From: Helichrysum umbraculigerum
Taxonomy: Eukaryota > Streptophyta > Magnoliopsida > Asterales > Asteraceae
DNA: 64,000 nt
Assembly: GCA_949592205.1 (NCBI GenBank)
Contig: CATIUR010000004.1
Span: 93,394,337 to 93,458,336, forward strand
Direction of reading: 5' to 3'
This document shows, piece by piece, positions 47,556 to 61,800 of this stretch (positions are counted from its first letter, which is position 1; every line of letters starts with the position of its first letter). Both the position numbers and the translations under genes were made by a program. Below the pieces are notes generated by a model. It did no database searches and had not been told where the DNA came from. It saw nothing but the letters and a program-made list of their open reading frames with translations.

Positions 47556-49224
47556 TTCCGCCAAAAACTTTTCATGTATTTTGTTTGTGCTTTTCTTCTC
47601 TCTGTTTTTAGTATTATTATTTATACTTATATCAATAAAACTATCATAATACTTTTCACATGTAATATAAAATGAACATTACCGTATACAAGTTTTATTG
47701 ATCTCTTTTAATGTTATTTTACAAAGCAGTTTTATACAAGTAATGATACAGCTTATAACCTACAACTACGGTGTACAGACGTAGCTGTAGCTACGTCTGC
47801 AACCTAGGACTATTTTACCAATGAGACCCATAAAGCAGTTCCTAAGGGATGATGAATATAATGATGATGATGGTGACTGGTGAGTAGGAATAGTAGTTTA
47901 GGGTAGCCATCAATTAAAGATTTATAAATATTTCACCGACCATGGAATAAAAATCTTTAAAATGGTGTTGGAACATACGTTTTTTAAATTGTCACTTCAT
48001 GTTGGAACGTACCATATTAATGAAATAAAAGTGACGTGACGAGCTTTATAATTTATACTTCATGTAAAAGTAAAGAAAAACCCATTTACTTTCCAATTTC
48101 CGATATATATGTATAACTTAAAGTGCCAAACGTATGGCAAAATATAGACTATAAGAGTTTTAAATTTTTTATTATATTCTAAGTTGCTTGTACTTTATAT
48201 TTTATTGGTTATACTTTATGCGAATTGAAACAAAATATAATGACATTTGCACACTTCAAAATAAAATTTGAAAGTTACACACATTGAGTATATAAAAATA
48301 CATTGTGCACATTTGTACATTTTCACATGTACAATATATGTTTTTTTTTTTTTTTTTTACACTTAATTTTTTCATAATTTAGTAACGGAGACCTAAAGTT
48401 TCCAAACCCTCCGTTACAAAGAGAAGTCGTGAAAACATTTTTGGATGTGTTCCTATATATACAGATACTGTTAGGCCATATATATTTTAAAAAATACGTG
48501 TTAGAAATATATGTAACTATACAAATTTGTAGATTATGTTTTATATATTTTTCGTTCTTATAAAGTTGTAGACGAGTAAAAAATGAGGTACGAATATAAT
48601 ACAATGATGTGCCACAGAATCATGAAAAAATAGAGTTTAAAGATAAAATAATTTATGTGACTGACTAGCTCATTTCATATGTCACTTCATAGTGAAATTA
48701 TATTTGTAAATTAAATTTATTTTAAATATAATTTCTTTTCGGATGATTCAGATTTAATAAAAAATGCTTTAGATAGAAAATTACATCAAATTTCTAGTTT
48801 TGAATATTTTTTTCTTCCATCCTAAACAACTCGGGAAAACGAACTAATTAATTTAACTAATTAATTTCATCTTTTCAGTCCGTTTATTTTCCTCCTAGTA
48901 ACAAACTCTTAAGCACAGCTTTGAACCGATTCTTTTTTTTTTTCTTTCCACAAAATTAAAAAAGTAATTTGAAGGGTAAATGAAAATTATAAAAAATCAG
49001 ACGTCCAAAACTACCATTGGGATACCAGGCACTTGGGTTGACACTGCACATTAGTGGAAAGTGGAAACTTGTTTAAAAACAAATATATCTATCTATCTGT
49101 TTTGAAATGTTATCAAGTCTGATGTACTCCGTAATTAACAGATAGCTAACTGCTCCCATGACTGCAGTTCTTCTATTTTTGTTCTTATTTATTCTATTTT
49201 TTTATAAAACCGCAGATTTGGAAA
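47556..49224. other. Upstream region of the NLR gene
   Basis: AT-rich, no gene. Poly(T) at 48344-48359. The last bases before the start codon read AAACCGCAG then ATTTGGAAA, so a 5' UTR intron could end at 49215. No convincing TATA box was fixed. Confidence 0.4.
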
Positions 49225-51870
49225 ATGGAGGTTGTAGCTCAAGTTATTAATCCTGTTGTCAAATTTCTGATGGTCACGATTACCAAACATGTGGGTTTCT
49301 TTGTTTCCTCCACAAAGAATGTTAAAGCTATGGATGCCAAAAAGAAGCAACTGAATGACAGAGAACATGATATGCAAGCCCAAAAGGAGAGAGCTGATGC
49401 AAACAACAAAGTGGTGTCTGAACGTGTGTCACCATGGTTAGAAGATGTCAGAAAGTTGAATGAAGACGCGGAAAATATTCCACCAGGTAGAATTGGATGC
49501 TTCAATGTGGCAAAGAGATACAAAGCGGGAAAAAAATCTTTCTATATTCTCAAGAACATAAGTGATCTTGAAACACGGGCATCTGAAATCGAGTGGACTG
49601 ATGAACCAGTACCACTTGGTATGGTGGTTAGTTCTACCAATACCACTTGGTATGGTATCCAGAATGAATTCGAGTCCAGACAATTGATACTCAAGGATGC
49701 ATTGGAATTCCTTAGGTCAAATGATGAGACCCAGAAGATGATGGCTCTATGTGGAATGGGCGGTGTGGGGAAGACTACAATGATGGAAAAACTAAGGAAG
49801 GATGTCACAGATTCTAAAATGTTTGATTGGGTTGTGAAGGTGGTCATCGGGAGAAACCCTGATACGATAGCTCTTCAACAAGCTATTGCGGAATATATGG
49901 GTGGTGAACCTCTAACCGAAACAGTTAAAGAGGCAAGGGCTGATCGTCTTAGTAGGAGGTTTGCGGGGATGTCAGAAGATGGAAAAAAGAAAATTTTGGT
50001 AATAATGGATGATCTTTGGAATGAGGTCGACCTCAAAGATGTTGGATTACAGAGTCCTTTGCCAAAGGGACTCAAGATATTGCTCACATCACGATCTAAA
50101 ACCGTTTGCTCTCAAATGGAAGCCAATTCAATTTTTGAAGTAGGCATGTTAAGTGTTGAAGAAGCAAAAACTTTGTTCTTTGGAATTGTGGGACCACCTG
50201 TTTCGGATGGTAATGATCCTGGGCTCCAAAAGATAGGAGAAACTATTGTGAAGAAATGTTGTGGTTTGCCCATTGCCATAGTAATCATTGCCAAAAGTCT
50301 TAAAGGTAGCATAGAGGATAGATGGAAAGCTGTGCATTCCCGCTTAGAGCATTATGATCTTGAAGACATTGAGAGTATTGTCACAACAATATTTGAGGTG
50401 AGCTACGAAAATCTCAAAGAGGCTCTTGATAAAGCAATTTTTCTTCTCAGCGGTTTATTTCCCGATGACTTTGATATTCCTACTGAGGACTTGTTGAGGT
50501 ACGGATGGGGATTGGGTTTTTTTAAAAAACTCAATAATTTGGCGATAGCGAGACGCGATATTAAGATCTGTGTTGACAATCTTATACGCGCAAACTTGTG
50601 GAGTAACAGTGATCGCATAGGATGTGTCAAATTGCATGATCTCGTGCGTGCTTTTGCTCTGAGTAATTTTTCAGAACTCAAACAAGGTTCTATTGCCAAC
50701 CATGATAATATGTCAGAGTATGCAAATAAGTCTTACGAAAGAATTCTATTAAACAGCAAAGGTATGTCTGCGTTTCCTACAGGCTTTAATTACCCAAACC
50801 TCTCTGTTCTGATGTTAATTGGTGGGGATTCTAGCAAGCATCTCAAGTTTCCGCAAGATTTTTACGATAAAATGGAAAAACTTGAGGTTGCATCTTATGA
50901 GAGTTTACGTGCTCCGTTGCTTCCGGTAACATTTGAAAATGCAACCAAACTCCGAACACTGTGTCTTCGTTCGTGTCGATTGATGCATGATTTGTCTTTT
51001 CTTGGAAATCTTAGCAACCTAGAAACACTAAGCTTTGCTGATTGTGGCATAAAAAAGTTACCATCGACAATAGGGAAATTGAAAAAGCTTAAGTTGCTAG
51101 ATTTAACAGGATGTGTCAGCCTTTGTATTGATGATGGTGTCTTAAAAAACTTGGTTAGTCTTGAAGAGCTTTATCTGGGAGCTTCTGAAGGACATCCTAT
51201 TAAGTTCACAGATGCCAACTGTGATGAGCTGGAGATACTTTCAAGTGGTCTTCATGCATTAGAGTTGGAGTTCGTTGAGAATTCAAAACCACAACCGAAA
51301 AAGGTGTCATTTAAGAAACTCGAAAGGTTCAGGATATCCATAGGTGGCCCATTGGCAAAAGTTTATTACGATGGAGAATTCTCATTCGAAAACACATTGA
51401 ATCTTGTCTCTAACTGCAATGAGCTTCAGGAGTGCGAAATTAGTGGGTTATTTGATAAAACGGAGAAGCTTCATTTACAAGTGAATGATATGAACATTAT
51501 TGAAGATGTTTCAATGCATCACTCATTTTCCAACTTAAGTGTCCTCAATGTTCATGATTGTGCTGAGTTGACGTACCTCTTCACGATTCCTGTGGCAAAT
51601 GGTTTGAAGAAACTTACTCACCTCACAGTTCGTGAATGCCCTGTTATGAGAGCACTGGTTGGTGGTGAGATTAGTGGAGTTGGAGTGAATAGATTTCCAG
51701 AGTTAAAGTTTATGCATTTGGGTAGTCTACCGAAGCTAGTAAGTTTGAGTGACAATGTAATAGACTTGCCACAAATGGTGAAGCTGCGACTTCATGGCCT
51801 TCCCAACTTTACCAGCATTTTTGACGACAACAGTAATACACAGGCAATGCAACCCGTCTTGAGAAAAGAG
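49225..51870 (+). CDS. NLR exon 1: CC, NB-ARC, first LRRs
   Basis: 882 codons carrying the whole signalling part and LRRs from about residue 500. The donor GTACTT follows AGAAAAGAG. If intron 1 (110 bases) is retained, translation stops at 51901-51903 after ten more residues, giving an 892-residue protein with only the first LRR block. Confidence 0.9.
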
Positions 51871-52946
51871 GTACTTACATACATATATTTATATTTATGT
51901 TAACATTAGAACTTACAAATGATTTATGATTTATTGTATTGAGAATACGCTATTTTAGGATCCGTGAATCATTGTTGTAGGTTGTGATTCCTAATTTGGA
52001 GAGATTAGATATCTGGAGTATGGATAACTTGAAGCAGATATGGCCGTGTCAGATGACTACTGCTGAGAAAAATAATGTTTCCATGGTGAAAGAGATTGAA
52101 GTGAGTTATTGTGATAATTTGGTGAATCTTTTTCCAAGCAATCCATTGCCATTACTGAATCATTTAGAAGAGCTTAAAGTTGTCGGATGTGGTTCCATTG
52201 AAGAAGTATTCAACCTGGACTTGGAACATGTGTGTGAAATGGAGGAAAACATTAGCAGGTTAAGACACATTGAAGTGAGTCGATTAGGAAAGCTAAGAGA
52301 GGTGTGGAGGATGAAAGGTGTAGATAACTCTGATATCCTCATCAATTGCTTTAAAGGCATGCAATCTCTACAGATAAGGGGTTGTTATGAATTGAAATAT
52401 ATATTCACACCTGCCACAGCCAATTTTGATCTGGGAGCACTTACTAAATTCCAGAAGTGGCATTCTAATAGAAGATTCTTCGACGCAATTCAAGAGGTAT
52501 GCCATCTCATATCATCTTATCTATATGGCTTTCAATTTTTCTTTATGAACTTATTATTAATTTGTTTTTGTTTTTATTATTTCAATTTTAATAAACTAGT
52601 ATTTGAAAGAAAAAAAATTCAGACAAAAGCATATGTTTTGGTCATAGTATAATCTGTTATAATTAACATTAATAATTAAAAATAAATTTTCTTTCTATTG
52701 CACTTAAAATGTTAACTCTAACTATACACACAATTTTAAAAATCTCACTAAATAGATTTTTCATCAATCAAATAATATCTCCACCCACTAAAGTTTCTTT
52801 TGATTGGTTGGTATATGAAAGTGACAAGGACAAATGAAAAAATATACAAAAATAAAATGAACCATCCCTAATGGATGTTCGCAAACATAATTGAATGAAT
52901 GAAGATATGTCCGTATTTGTTCATTTAACACTAAGTAGCTTATGAA

Positions 52947-52984
<38 letters not shown>

Positions 52985-54255
52985 GTCATGTTTTTAGATA
53001 ACTTTGTTTTTTTGTTATTATATATAATAATACTCCATCCGTCCCATTTTTATTGTCATGTTTTGACTTTTTAAGCCTTTCTTTTTCAACTTTGACCTTA
53101 TATAATTTTTGTTTGTGTTATATAAATGTTGATGCAAACGTTTTCAAAAGCTTATTTTAAATGTCTCATTAACTTACTTAAAAAAAATCATAGATTAAAG
53201 ATACAATACTTGGAACGTAAAAATGATTGCTTTCAATTTTTCTTTATTAACAAAATTCAAGAGGTATGCCATTTCATATCATCTTATCTATATGGCTTTC
53301 AATTTTTCTTTATTAACTTATTATTTATTTGTTTTTGTTTTTATTATTAGTATTATTGGATTGTTAAATAAAACTAACATGATTGCTTTCAACAACGGTC
53401 AAAATAAAAAAAGATTTTACATCTTGATTTTTAATGATTAAGAAATAACGAATGATTACCCTTTTAATTTTGTCTTCGAAGTTGTTTGCTCTGGTATAAT
53501 ATTCTCAAATAAAAACTTGTACTGTTAGAACTCAATCTAAAACTTGACATGTGATACACGAGGGTGTTTGAGATTGCTTATTTTATGTGCTTATGTGCTT
53601 ATTGTTTAATTTTGCGGCACATAATCAGAAACAAATAACTCTTGAAAACTGTTTATATGCTTATTAATAAGCACTTAAAAATAAATATGGAGTCCGTTAC
53701 ATATTTCTTAAGGAAAAAATGCTTACAAATAAGTAATCCCAAACACCCCTACATCGAGTCAATAACCTAAAAGAAATCTCGGTGATGGAAGTTAAATGTA
53801 CTCTTACAACTCAATCTAAAAGCTTTGTAAAAACTCAAGAATTTGAATTGAATAAAACTAGTATTTGAATTTTTTTTTTCCAGACAAAAGCATGTGTTTT
53901 GGTCATGGTATAACTTTTATAATTAACAATAATAATTAAAAATAATTATTCTTTCTATTGTAGTTAAAGTGTCAATTCTAACTATGCAAACAGCCCCAAT
54001 CAAATAAAATCTCTACCCACCACAGTTTCTTCTGATTGGTTGTTATATGAAAGTAAATACCTATATGATACAATTATGAGGTGACATTTGAAATGGGATT
54101 GAGGGTATATATGTACAATTTGTTTTCTACAGATGAGTGACAAGGACAAATGAAAAAAATATACAAAAATAAAATGAACCATCCCTAATGGATGTTCGCA
54201 AACATTGTTGAATGAATGAAGAGTGTCCATATTCGTTCATTTAACACTAAGAAGC

Positions 54256-54344
<89 letters not shown>

Positions 54345-54411
54345 TGTATTATTATTTGTATTATTATTATTATTATCATCATCATTATTATTATTATTAT
54401 TATTATTATTT

Positions 54412-54492
<81 letters not shown>

Positions 54493-57164
54493 GGTGAGGT
54501 TCTGAGTATAGCAACTTCTTTTGAGAATGATGAAATCAGTAGAAATACGTCAAGTGTTACTAAACCCTCTTTCCCCACATTTATAAAAATTAAATGTTTA
54601 TCAAAAGGTAAGTCGAAAAATCACATAAAATTCAACAATAAAAATCAGCGTTTTGTTCTCTTCGATTAGAGATGTGACAAGGTATACTTTCGATGAATTT
54701 TTTTTTCGTTATTCGGTGGGTTTTAAAAACAATTAACATATGTGTTTCCAGCGAGTAACACATGTGATACGAGCTAGTAACACATGTGATACCAGCTAGT
54801 AACACATGTGTTACTAATTTTGTACAATTTGTAAAACCCAAAAAAAGAAAGTCGTCGAAAGTATACCTTGTGTTATGGCAAATCGAAGAGAAAAAATGCT
54901 GATTTTTATGGTGTAATTTTTATAATTTTTCGACTTACCGTTTGTGAGATATTTGATTTTAAAAACGTGGCCGCCGCCGCCATTACCACCACCACCACCA
55001 CGTTGTTAGATAATTTTGTTTTTCGTTATTATAAATAATACTCCATCTGTCCCATTTTTATTGTCATGTTTTAACTTTTGAAGTCTTTCTTCTTCTACTT
55101 TGACGTTAGATATTTTTATTTGTGTTGTATAATACTTGATGTCAAATATATAAATGGATTGAGTTTTAAATGTATTTTCATTGGGTATCATTTCATCTCA
55201 TATTTTCATATGAGATCAATGAAACTATCCGGTTAGACATATATTTGGCATCAAGTATTATAGAACACAAACAAAAATATTTAAGGTCAAAGTTGAAAAG
55301 AAAGACTTCAAAAGTTAAAACTTGACAATAAAAATGGAACGAATGGAGTAACAGAAAACCTGTATAATAATAATATAGATAATATTGTTAGTTGATGTAT
55401 CATGCGGGATTATGCCTTGTTGGTGATGCTTACAAATAAAAGACAAATTTGGAACTAGTAGGACTCTGTATTTATCGACATTATTTAATAACGGTATAAC
55501 AATATATTTCATTAACAGAATTCTATCTAACTAGATTTTAAACCCTTGTATACATACGACCAAATACGATAACATCATAGATCTAGTTAACGTCAATTTA
55601 TATTATAAATTGAACCATGGACTAAACATGTAAGATTTAGTATTTTGATACATGCGATAAAACAATAAATCAAATACTTTTGTACATAATTTATTTATAA
55701 TTAGCAATATGGCCGTCATGATTAACTGGAACAAAATAAGAAAAAAACCGAAAGAGTATTTGACAACTTATTTGACATTCATTAAAATATGAATGATGAC
55801 TTATTGTAACTTTTAAAATATACTGGTATGAAATAAGATGATGAACGAATAATTGAACTTTATATAAGTAACAATTTTGTAAATTCTTATCCTTTTTCAA
55901 AAAAAAATTTATTATCAAAATATGTAAATTTAATAAATTGTAGAATTTTATTAATTTTGTGTTACAAACTTTCAAATAAAATAAAATATTATGCCTTCAA
56001 TAAGATTCTCAAATAATTTTTCTTCAAATTTTGGGATCGCTTAGGTATTAGTATTATCATATATATAAATTATTTATCATTAATATTAATTGATTTATCG
56101 GTTAATTGTATGGATTAGACAAAAGTTTATAATATGAATATGTTTCTAAATTTGGATATAGATGTATTTGAATATGTTTGTATCTTCCAATATTTCTAAA
56201 TTAGTAGGTCATATTTGCGTTTTTATAAGGGAACTGACCAGAGAAGAATGGGGAAGGGAGGAGAGACGATTTTGAAATTTTAATTAAGTTATGGACCTGC
56301 TAGAAAAATTGCCCGAAAAAATACCCAAAAACTGCTCAAAAAGTTGTTCAATCATATAACTTTTTAATATGCAAGATTCAGTTTAAAATGCTAAATAACG
56401 TAAGATGCGGTAACAAATATACAGGATGTAGTAAACATGAAATAGTAGTTTTTTAAATTTACAAATAAATCAAGATTTACATAAGATGCAGTAAAATAAG
56501 TATAAGTAGTTTTTCCTTCAACACATAAAATGCTAAAACAACATAAGATGTAGTAACAATAGACAAGATGCAGTAAAAAAGTATTAGCAATTTTTCGATT
56601 CAAAAATAAAACCAAAGCTGTAGAAAATCATAAAAAATTGCTAAAAATCGTAAGATGTAGTAAATAATATACAACATGTAGTAAACAAGTACTAGCACAA
56701 TATATACATTAATTGCATTTAAGATGCTATAATGTAAGATGTAGGATGCAGTGATCTAAAAAGTAGATCTAAATCTGAGATCTACTTTTCAGATCAACTA
56801 TTTAGGTGTAAATCTACGAATTTTCAGATCTATTTCCTCTTAGATGTAAGTGTTTTTATAAAGTGATGGTGTTTTTAAGATGATGACATAAGAGCGGCGG
56901 GAGAAGATGGAGAAAATCATGGTTGGTTACATCCGGTGGATGCCGGTTCACTAACAGTGGTGATTCGCATCTCAAGTCTCTAACAACAAACTCGTCATCG
57001 TTTCTCCGCTTTTTTTCTTCGGTCACGAACACCAAGGCGGTGATGGTGGAGCGACGGTGATGGTGGTGAACGGTGAAGGAGGTGGCAGCGGTGGTGAACG
57101 GTGAAGGAGGAGGTGGTGGTGGTTTGTTAGTGTATGAGTGTTTGTGTGTTTTGTGGAGAGAGAT

Positions 57165-57210
<46 letters not shown>

Positions 57211-58829
57211 TATGTGTGTGTGTGTATTTTGTGAAGGATGAGAGAAAGGGATTGAACAAATGGCTGCCTAAAAAAGTGCTCCCCTCAATTTATTTTACAT
57301 ATATTGCAAATTAGTCCCTCCTCCTAAAAATATATACAAAATAGACCGCATGTGACTTTGTTTGATCTTGACCATTAATGTAGGGATTGGATGGTCCAGA
57401 TTCCCTTTCCCTCCTTACCCTCTCTAACTCCTATTGCCCTATGATATGAAATCTTTTTATAATTTATATTTAAGCTCAAGTGTCGTTGTATAGTTCAATT
57501 ATATTTCTAAATTAGAATATTTTTGGTTCAAGTATAGCTCTTTAATATATACTAGTGTTAAACTTGTGCGATGCACGGCTAGAAATATATAATGTCGTAA
57601 TATGTGGATCGTAAGTTAAAACGGTATATGAAAGGTTATAAATATATTCTTATGTTGTATAGAATTTATATAAATGTGATGATTAATACATCGTAATTTT
57701 TTATCCATACATCATCAATTACTCTTTAAGGTACTGTACAACTGTGTAAATTATGTTCATGGTGTACGGCCAAAAAAATTATGTGTACGAATCGCTTGAA
57801 ATGGAAAGGTTTAAACAAATGCTTATATTATAAAATGACCTTTTTCTAGCAACAAATAATTGTTTGGTCATTGTAATTTCCAGTAGTTATAATATGTTAA
57901 TGTTGTAACAATTTGATGAACAATGCGTATTTTCATAGTCTTGGAAACATAAATTGTAACAATTACTATAACAATTTAGAAGTCTTATTAAATAACTAAT
58001 GTGCATATATATGTACAAAACATAAATCATTCTATATCGATCAAATATATACAAAATACATAAAATGGTCATTATATAGATTTGAAAAGTAATATAGATA
58101 TTATAGAAGTACACGTCTTATTAGTCGCATTTTGAATTGTAATTGAGTTGTGATTTAAACTAAAAAAACTCCAAGAAATGATGAACTTGATCTACCTATC
58201 CATAAAGTTTGTATTTAGATTACAAAATAATCGAAATTGAGTACCTTCATTCTTTAAGATGATAACAAAAAATTTCAAACTAACAAAACTATAAGAGCAT
58301 CTCTAATGTAAGTACTAAAATTTAACACCAAGATAGTGCAAAAAAAGAATCTTATTAGAATATGCTTGCACTAAATAAATTTCATTCCAATGTATACACT
58401 AAATTTTTGCACTAAATGTTCTTTTTAACGATTTAAAAGCATACTTTCACAATATACATAGAAAATAAGTAATATGAAATATAACAATATTGAGCTAGTT
58501 TTAATGGTATTAAGAAGAAACATATACTTTTTTACTTTATATAAATTAATTTTCATTATTTGTATTAAATAATAAAGGAATAGTGTTTAGTGCAAAAGAT
58601 AGTGTTGCACTATATTTAGTGCAATTTGATCCATTTTTAGTGTTGCACTATAATAGTACTAAGGTTTAGTGTCAACATTGGAAAGTTTTTTATCTACTTT
58701 TTGCACTATTTTAGTGCAAAAGGTACATATAGTGCTAACATTGGAGATGCTCTAATGAAAGCTATAATGACATTAAAAGTAAGTTCTCACAACTCACTAA
58801 AAGTTTATTTATTTATTTATTTATTTTTA

Positions 58830-58863
<34 letters not shown>

Positions 58864-61800
58864 GAGTCAAGATTATAATGAAAAAAACTTAAAAATTCTA
58901 TAAATCAAAATGAGAGGGAAAAAATAGATTAGATGATTAATTAAATTGGTTATAATTTTAATTTTATCAATTACCTTATAAAATGAAATTAGTTATGATA
59001 TGATTTTTAATTAAATATTACCTTATTTAGAGTAAAAGTGTAGGAAAATCCACATCATCAAGTAGTTTATATATGGTGATGACACATAGGATTTGTATAA
59101 TGTTGCATGGGTAAATATTTGACAAATAATTGAATATCTCATCCTTTAGTTATAAGAATGGAAATGGATCGATATATTAGGATTTCGGGATGTCTTTAAA
59201 TCTGGATATAGATATAGATGCCCTATTTTTGTATACATGTTATTTATTTGAATTTAATTATTATTTTATATGATGTTTTATGATGTCATAATCTCCTTAA
59301 TATTAGCCAATTTGATAAAATTAAACAGTTTGATTAGGTAATTAAATTTTTAATAACATCATCAAGGGTTTCCTATATTATATTCAGGGGCGGACCCACG
59401 TTATAGTCAGCGGTAACACGTGACATCAGTCAATTAAGTTGACTTACTGTAAACTTAGTTGAAAAGTTATTGATTTTTTAAGAGTGATATCACTCATATT
59501 TAGGCGATGCACCTCATGTTTAGTTAAACTTGATAAACTACCAAGTCAAGATAGCTTCAAAATTTTTGTGACACCGGTGACTAAATTTTCTGGGTACGCC
59601 ACTGATTATATTTATTTATTATTAAGAAGATTCATACGTGTACTCCAATTGATAAAATATAATAATGAAAATGTTTTTCTAATTCATTATTTATGATATC
59701 ATTATATCCTTAATTGTAGTGATTTGACCAAATTAAATAATCCTATCGACTAATTTATTTTTTGATAATAACATAATCAAGGGTTTCTATATTGTATTTA
59801 AAATGTGGTTTTACGCTATCTTAGTATAGAAATTACAAAAAGTTACATTCAAATTTTAACTATACAATATACTATTTTTTATGTAATTAATATATTGAAA
59901 GAAATAAAAAGATTCACAAACAACATATCTAAAACTACAATACGTAAACTAATTAACACCTAAGTAGAACTATAGACTAATTTAAATGAAAATGTTTGCA
60001 AAAACTTAATTTAAATGTCTCATTAATTTACTTAAAAAAATCATAGATTAAAGATACAATACTTGGAACGTAAAAATGGGTTTGAGAATAGAAATGAGAA
60101 AAACATCTTTGTCATTAATGTTATTGGGTGATGATAAATCCACCAAAGTTTTTGATAAATCCACCATTACCGTGTAGTACCAGTTTGTACAGTACAAGCT
60201 TTCAATGCATAAATGTGGTGGATCTATCAAAAAGTTTGGTGGAAATATCACCACCCATTGTTATTTAGCAATAAGGTTCAAATAAGTACATGTACATTTG
60301 ATGTGAATGGAGGAACCAATCAGAGAGCTCCATGTATAAGGGTACGAAAGTCATTTAACAAAACTCTCACTTTCTCACATGTGTTTAAAAATTAAATATC
60401 TCAAAAAAGACTAGTCAACGATTAATAAAAATTCACCATAAAAATAACGTTTTTTTTCTCTTCAATTAGACATCTCACATCGTATACTTTCGATGAATTT
60501 TATTTTTCGTTGACTAGTCGTTTTTGATAAAATTGAATGCCTGAAATTGATTCCCCTCCAGGCCTCCATTCTCATCGAAATTTTTATTCACATCTAACAC
60601 AACTTTATATTTCTGATAATTATAATAAATAAAATTTACAAAAGATGTAGAGAAATTTAAAAAAAATAAAAAATAAGAGATGAGAACATATAGCAACTGG
60701 CAGGCATAAATGTTTTTATATTTTTTGAATAAAACAAAAGAGAGAGTCAGCAAAAAGAAACAACTTTTTTTACAACTAATTTTTTGAAAACAATCCTAGT
60801 GTCATAATTTTTCCAGGAGAAATGGCTAATTACATTTAATGTTGGGATACATGCAGAGTGATGATAATACCCCTGATGTCACATCTCAACTTCTGCACAC
60901 CTGTCATCACCTCCAAAGTCTTGAATTATATGATGATAAACAAGTGGAGGTAGTGTTTGATATGGACAGTCCAAGTAGTAGTAGCCAATTCTCAACAAAT
61001 CGAGATACTCAACAACCACTATTGCTACTTCCCTACCTCGAGGTTCTAACCTTATTTACTTTACAGAATATGAGTCATGTGTGGAAGTGTAATTGGAATA
61101 AATTCTTAATTCCTCAACAACCACCTTTCACATATCCATTCCACAACCTCTCAGATATAAACTTGATGTCTTGTCGCAAAATAAAGTACTTGTTGTCACC
61201 TCTTATGGGGAAATTTCTCTCCAACTTAAAGGATGTGACAATAAGGAATTGCGATGGTATTGAAGAAGTTATTTCGAGCAGAGATGATGAAAAAGCTACA
61301 TCCAAGTTATTCACCTCTTCCTATACAATCGTCACATTATTTCCTCATTTGGAGACTCTCAAGCTTTATAATTTGAAATGTCTACAACGAATTGATGGTG
61401 GTGATACGAGATCCGTACATCAGTTCCAGGTATGCTTTCCTTTCTAATTAAGTATATCGTTTCTGATTCAGCTAGTTGCTTTATGTGCCATATCCTATGT
61501 ATATTGAATAACATTTCAAATGGAAAGTCTTTCTAATATCAACATACAATATAAGTAAAAGGATTTACGAGCTTTCATAATGTTTCAATTGTATTTATGT
61601 GCCTAATTGATAAAGATTCTTTGGCCGATAATGCTTATTTGTAACAAACTGTTACATCACAACCAAGTCTTTAGGAGAAATAAGAATCAAACCACATGTA
61701 CACATTATATAAATAAAAATTGATTGGTGATTCATTGCAGAGTATAAAAATTGAAAGTGAAACGATCAACAACATCGAACTTGATGATGAAGGAAGTGCA

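Larger units (their letters stand above)
53259..55100 (+). repeat. Intron 2 tandem duplication, copy 2 (expanded)
   Basis: It repeats the order of copy 1, including ATTCAAGAGGTATGCC at 53254-53269, AAAGCATGTGTTTTGGTCAT near 53886 and the (TTA)n run. Its length is greater because of extra sequence at 53350-53840, TTA expansion and a foldback element. Confidence 0.75.

Noticed and set aside
46596..47556. Conserved short proteins in the foldback arms (82, 71, 110 residues)
   Set aside because: Similarity between copies is explained by DNA homology of the arms; the frames differ in start and end and carry no motif.
50149..50699. Minus-strand frames opposite the NB-ARC region
   Set aside because: Shadows of the coding strand of the resistance gene.
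54185..54669. Open frames of poly-Ile, poly-Leu and poly-Asn on both strands
   Set aside because: They are translations of the (TTA)n microsatellite.
57023..57259. 78-residue Ser/Leu/Pro/His frame
   Set aside because: Translation of (GA)n and GGTGGT-rich low-complexity sequence.
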